Positions 4,424-5,606 of a stretch of DNA of 5,606 nt are shown one piece after another (positions within the stretch are counted from its first letter, which is position 1; the number at the start of each line of letters is the position of its first letter). The stretch comes from an uncultured Clostridia bacterium (GTDB lineage: Bacteria > Bacillota_I > Bacilli_A > RF39 > UBA660). The position numbers were made by a program, and so were the translations under genes. Location of the stretch: positions 1-5,606 of the forward strand of contig CAMZBG010000050.1 of NCBI GenBank assembly GCA_947304495.1, read 5' to 3'. The notes below the pieces were generated by a model, which worked only from the letters and a program-made list of their open reading frames with translations, was not told the DNA's origin and made no database searches.

Positions 4424-5606
4424 AAACAATTTTAAAAAAAATTATAAATTATTCTTTAATATTATGTATGTTATTTCCAGCAACAGGTGTTTCTGCTTTA
4501 ACAAAAGAAGAAAATGTATATGTTAAATTGAATGAAAATGGTGAAGTACAAAACACTTCTATAACAGAACATCTATATAATTTTAAAGGAAACAAAGTAT
4601 CAGACAAAACACAACTAAATGATATTAAAAGTATTAATGGTAATGAAAAATATAATCAAAATGGTAATGATATAGTATGGGAAACTAATGGTAACGATAT
4701 CTATTATCAAGGTTCTTATAGCAAAGATTTACCAGTAAATACAATTGTTAAATACTATTTAGACGGAGAAGAAAAAAACGTTAAAGAAATGTTGGGGAAA
4801 AAAGGTAATATCAAAATAGAATTAGAATACGAAAATAACATATATAAAAATATAAAAATAAATGGTAAAAAAGAAAAAATATATGTTCCATATGCCATTA
4901 TTACGACAACACTTCTAAATAATACAGATAATAAAAATGTTAAAGTTACAAACGGAAAAGTAATTGATAATGGCGTTAGTTCTATTGTTACAGCCATTTC
5001 ATCACCTGGGTTATATGAGTCATTAAAAATAGATGATTTAAAAAATATTAATAAAGTAGAAATAACATATGAGACTAAATCTTTTGAATTAAGTTCTATT
5101 TATTCTGTAGCAACAACCAGTCTTTTCGATGATAACAGTTTAGATATGTTTAGTGAAATAAATAACTTATATAAAAGTATAAATTTATTGCAAAGTAATA
5201 TGAATACTATAGTAGATGCATCGAAGAAATTAAGTGATGGAACTATACAAATGGATGCTGGGGTTACAGAATTAAATAAAAGAATTCAGGAATTAACAAA
5301 CAAATATAAATATTATAGAAATCAAGATAGAAATACTTTAAAAGAAGAATTAATAAAAATAGTAGAAAAAAATATTAATACTATTACTCCAGCATTAGAA
5401 GAAGAAATAACTAATGAAACTAGTAAATTGATAAAAGAAAATAAAAAAGAACTAGAAAACGCAGTAGTAAATTATACTATGAAAAATACAAAAGAAGTAG
5501 TAAATGAAGAAGTAAGTAAAATAGTTTCACAGTTAGATATTAATAAATTAATTGAAAAATCTATTAATAGTAATTTATATAATTATTTAAAAAATGATTC
5601 TGAAAT
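4420..5606 (+). CDS. Exported coiled-coil protein, partner of the MMPL transporter (3' truncated by window end)
   Basis: The frame opens at an ATG overlapping the MMPL stop and stays open for 395 codons to the window edge. AAAGGG (4406-4411) lies 8 bases upstream as ribosome binding site. Residues 1-26 form a Sec signal peptide (Lys-rich start, hydrophobic 11-23, cleavage after VSA26), with no lipobox. Residues about 28-235 form a compact, probably beta-rich domain with motifs ENVYVKLNENGEV (31-43), NDIYYQGSYSKDLPV (92-106) and KYYLDGEE (111-118). From about 240 the sequence is long amphipathic helix. It includes KLSDGTIQMDAGVTEL (270-285), two Leu-x-x-Gly type heptads like those of YhgE/Pip-type proteins. 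I recall similar exported proteins next to MMPL genes in gut Bacillota. Function is unknown; an extracytoplasmic adaptor for the transporter is inference. The C terminus is missing. Confidence 0.88.
   Translation, partial: MKTILKKIINYSLILCMLFPATGVSALTKEENVYVKLNENGEVQNTSITEHLYNFKGNKVSDKTQLNDIKSINGNEKYNQNGNDIVWETNGNDIYYQGSYSKDLPVNTIVKYYLDGEEKNVKEMLGKKGNIKIELEYENNIYKNIKINGKKEKIYVPYAIITTTLLNNTDNKNVKVTNGKVIDNGVSSIVTAISSPGLYESLKIDDLKNINKVEITYETKSFELSSIYSVATTSLFDDNSLDMFSEINNLYKSINLLQSNMNTIVDASKKLSDGTIQMDAGVTELNKRIQELTNKYKYYRNQDRNTLKEELIKIVEKNINTITPALEEEITNETSKLIKENKKELENAVVNYTMKNTKEVVNEEVSKIVSQLDINKLIEKSINSNLYNYLKNDSE

Noticed and set aside
4755..4997. Minus-strand 80-codon open frame inside the coiled-coil gene
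   Set aside because: It is antisense to the long open frame that continues from the ATGA overlap. Its hydrophobic composition is the complement of Lys/Asn-rich coding.

Overview
The window is very AT-rich. It has strong AGGAGG-type ribosome binding sites, TATAAT-type promoters, TAA/TAG/TGA all used as stops, a lipobox lipoprotein and a Sec-type exported coiled-coil protein. This points to a low-GC Gram-positive bacterium (Bacillota, probably a clostridial or erysipelotrichial gut-type organism). The sequence alone does not fix the species. No rRNA, tRNA, CRISPR array or insertion sequence was seen.

Layout, left to right. Positions 1-140 hold what looks like the 3' end of an upstream gene, interrupted by an in-frame amber codon, followed by a small terminator hairpin. 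Next comes a single-gene unit for a short lipoprotein of unknown function (216-773), read from an extended -10 promoter. A 148-base gap (774-921) carries a weak hairpin and two further extended -10 promoters. It leads to a DUF4256-family gene (922-1452), a well-conserved but uncharacterised cytosolic protein. A 12-bp perfect hairpin at 1579-1606 ends this gene and the convergent TetR gene.

The right 60% of the window is one functional module. A TetR-family regulator (1605-2171, minus strand) is divergent from an operon of an MMPL/RND-type membrane transporter (2351-4423) and an exported coiled-coil protein (4420-5606 and beyond the edge). The two operon genes overlap by 4 bases (ATGA), so translation is probably coupled. 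The shared 179-base control region contains a near-consensus promoter for the regulator, a 15-bp palindrome beside it that is a plausible operator, and ATGTG half-sites closer to the transporter.

The likely logic is local control. TetR would repress itself and the transporter operon until a ligand releases it. The transporter would then act in the membrane together with the long extracytoplasmic coiled-coil protein on an unknown, probably hydrophobic, envelope substrate. The transporter and regulator families are established. The working partnership with the coiled-coil protein and the nature of the substrate are inference. This module is the most interesting part of the window.
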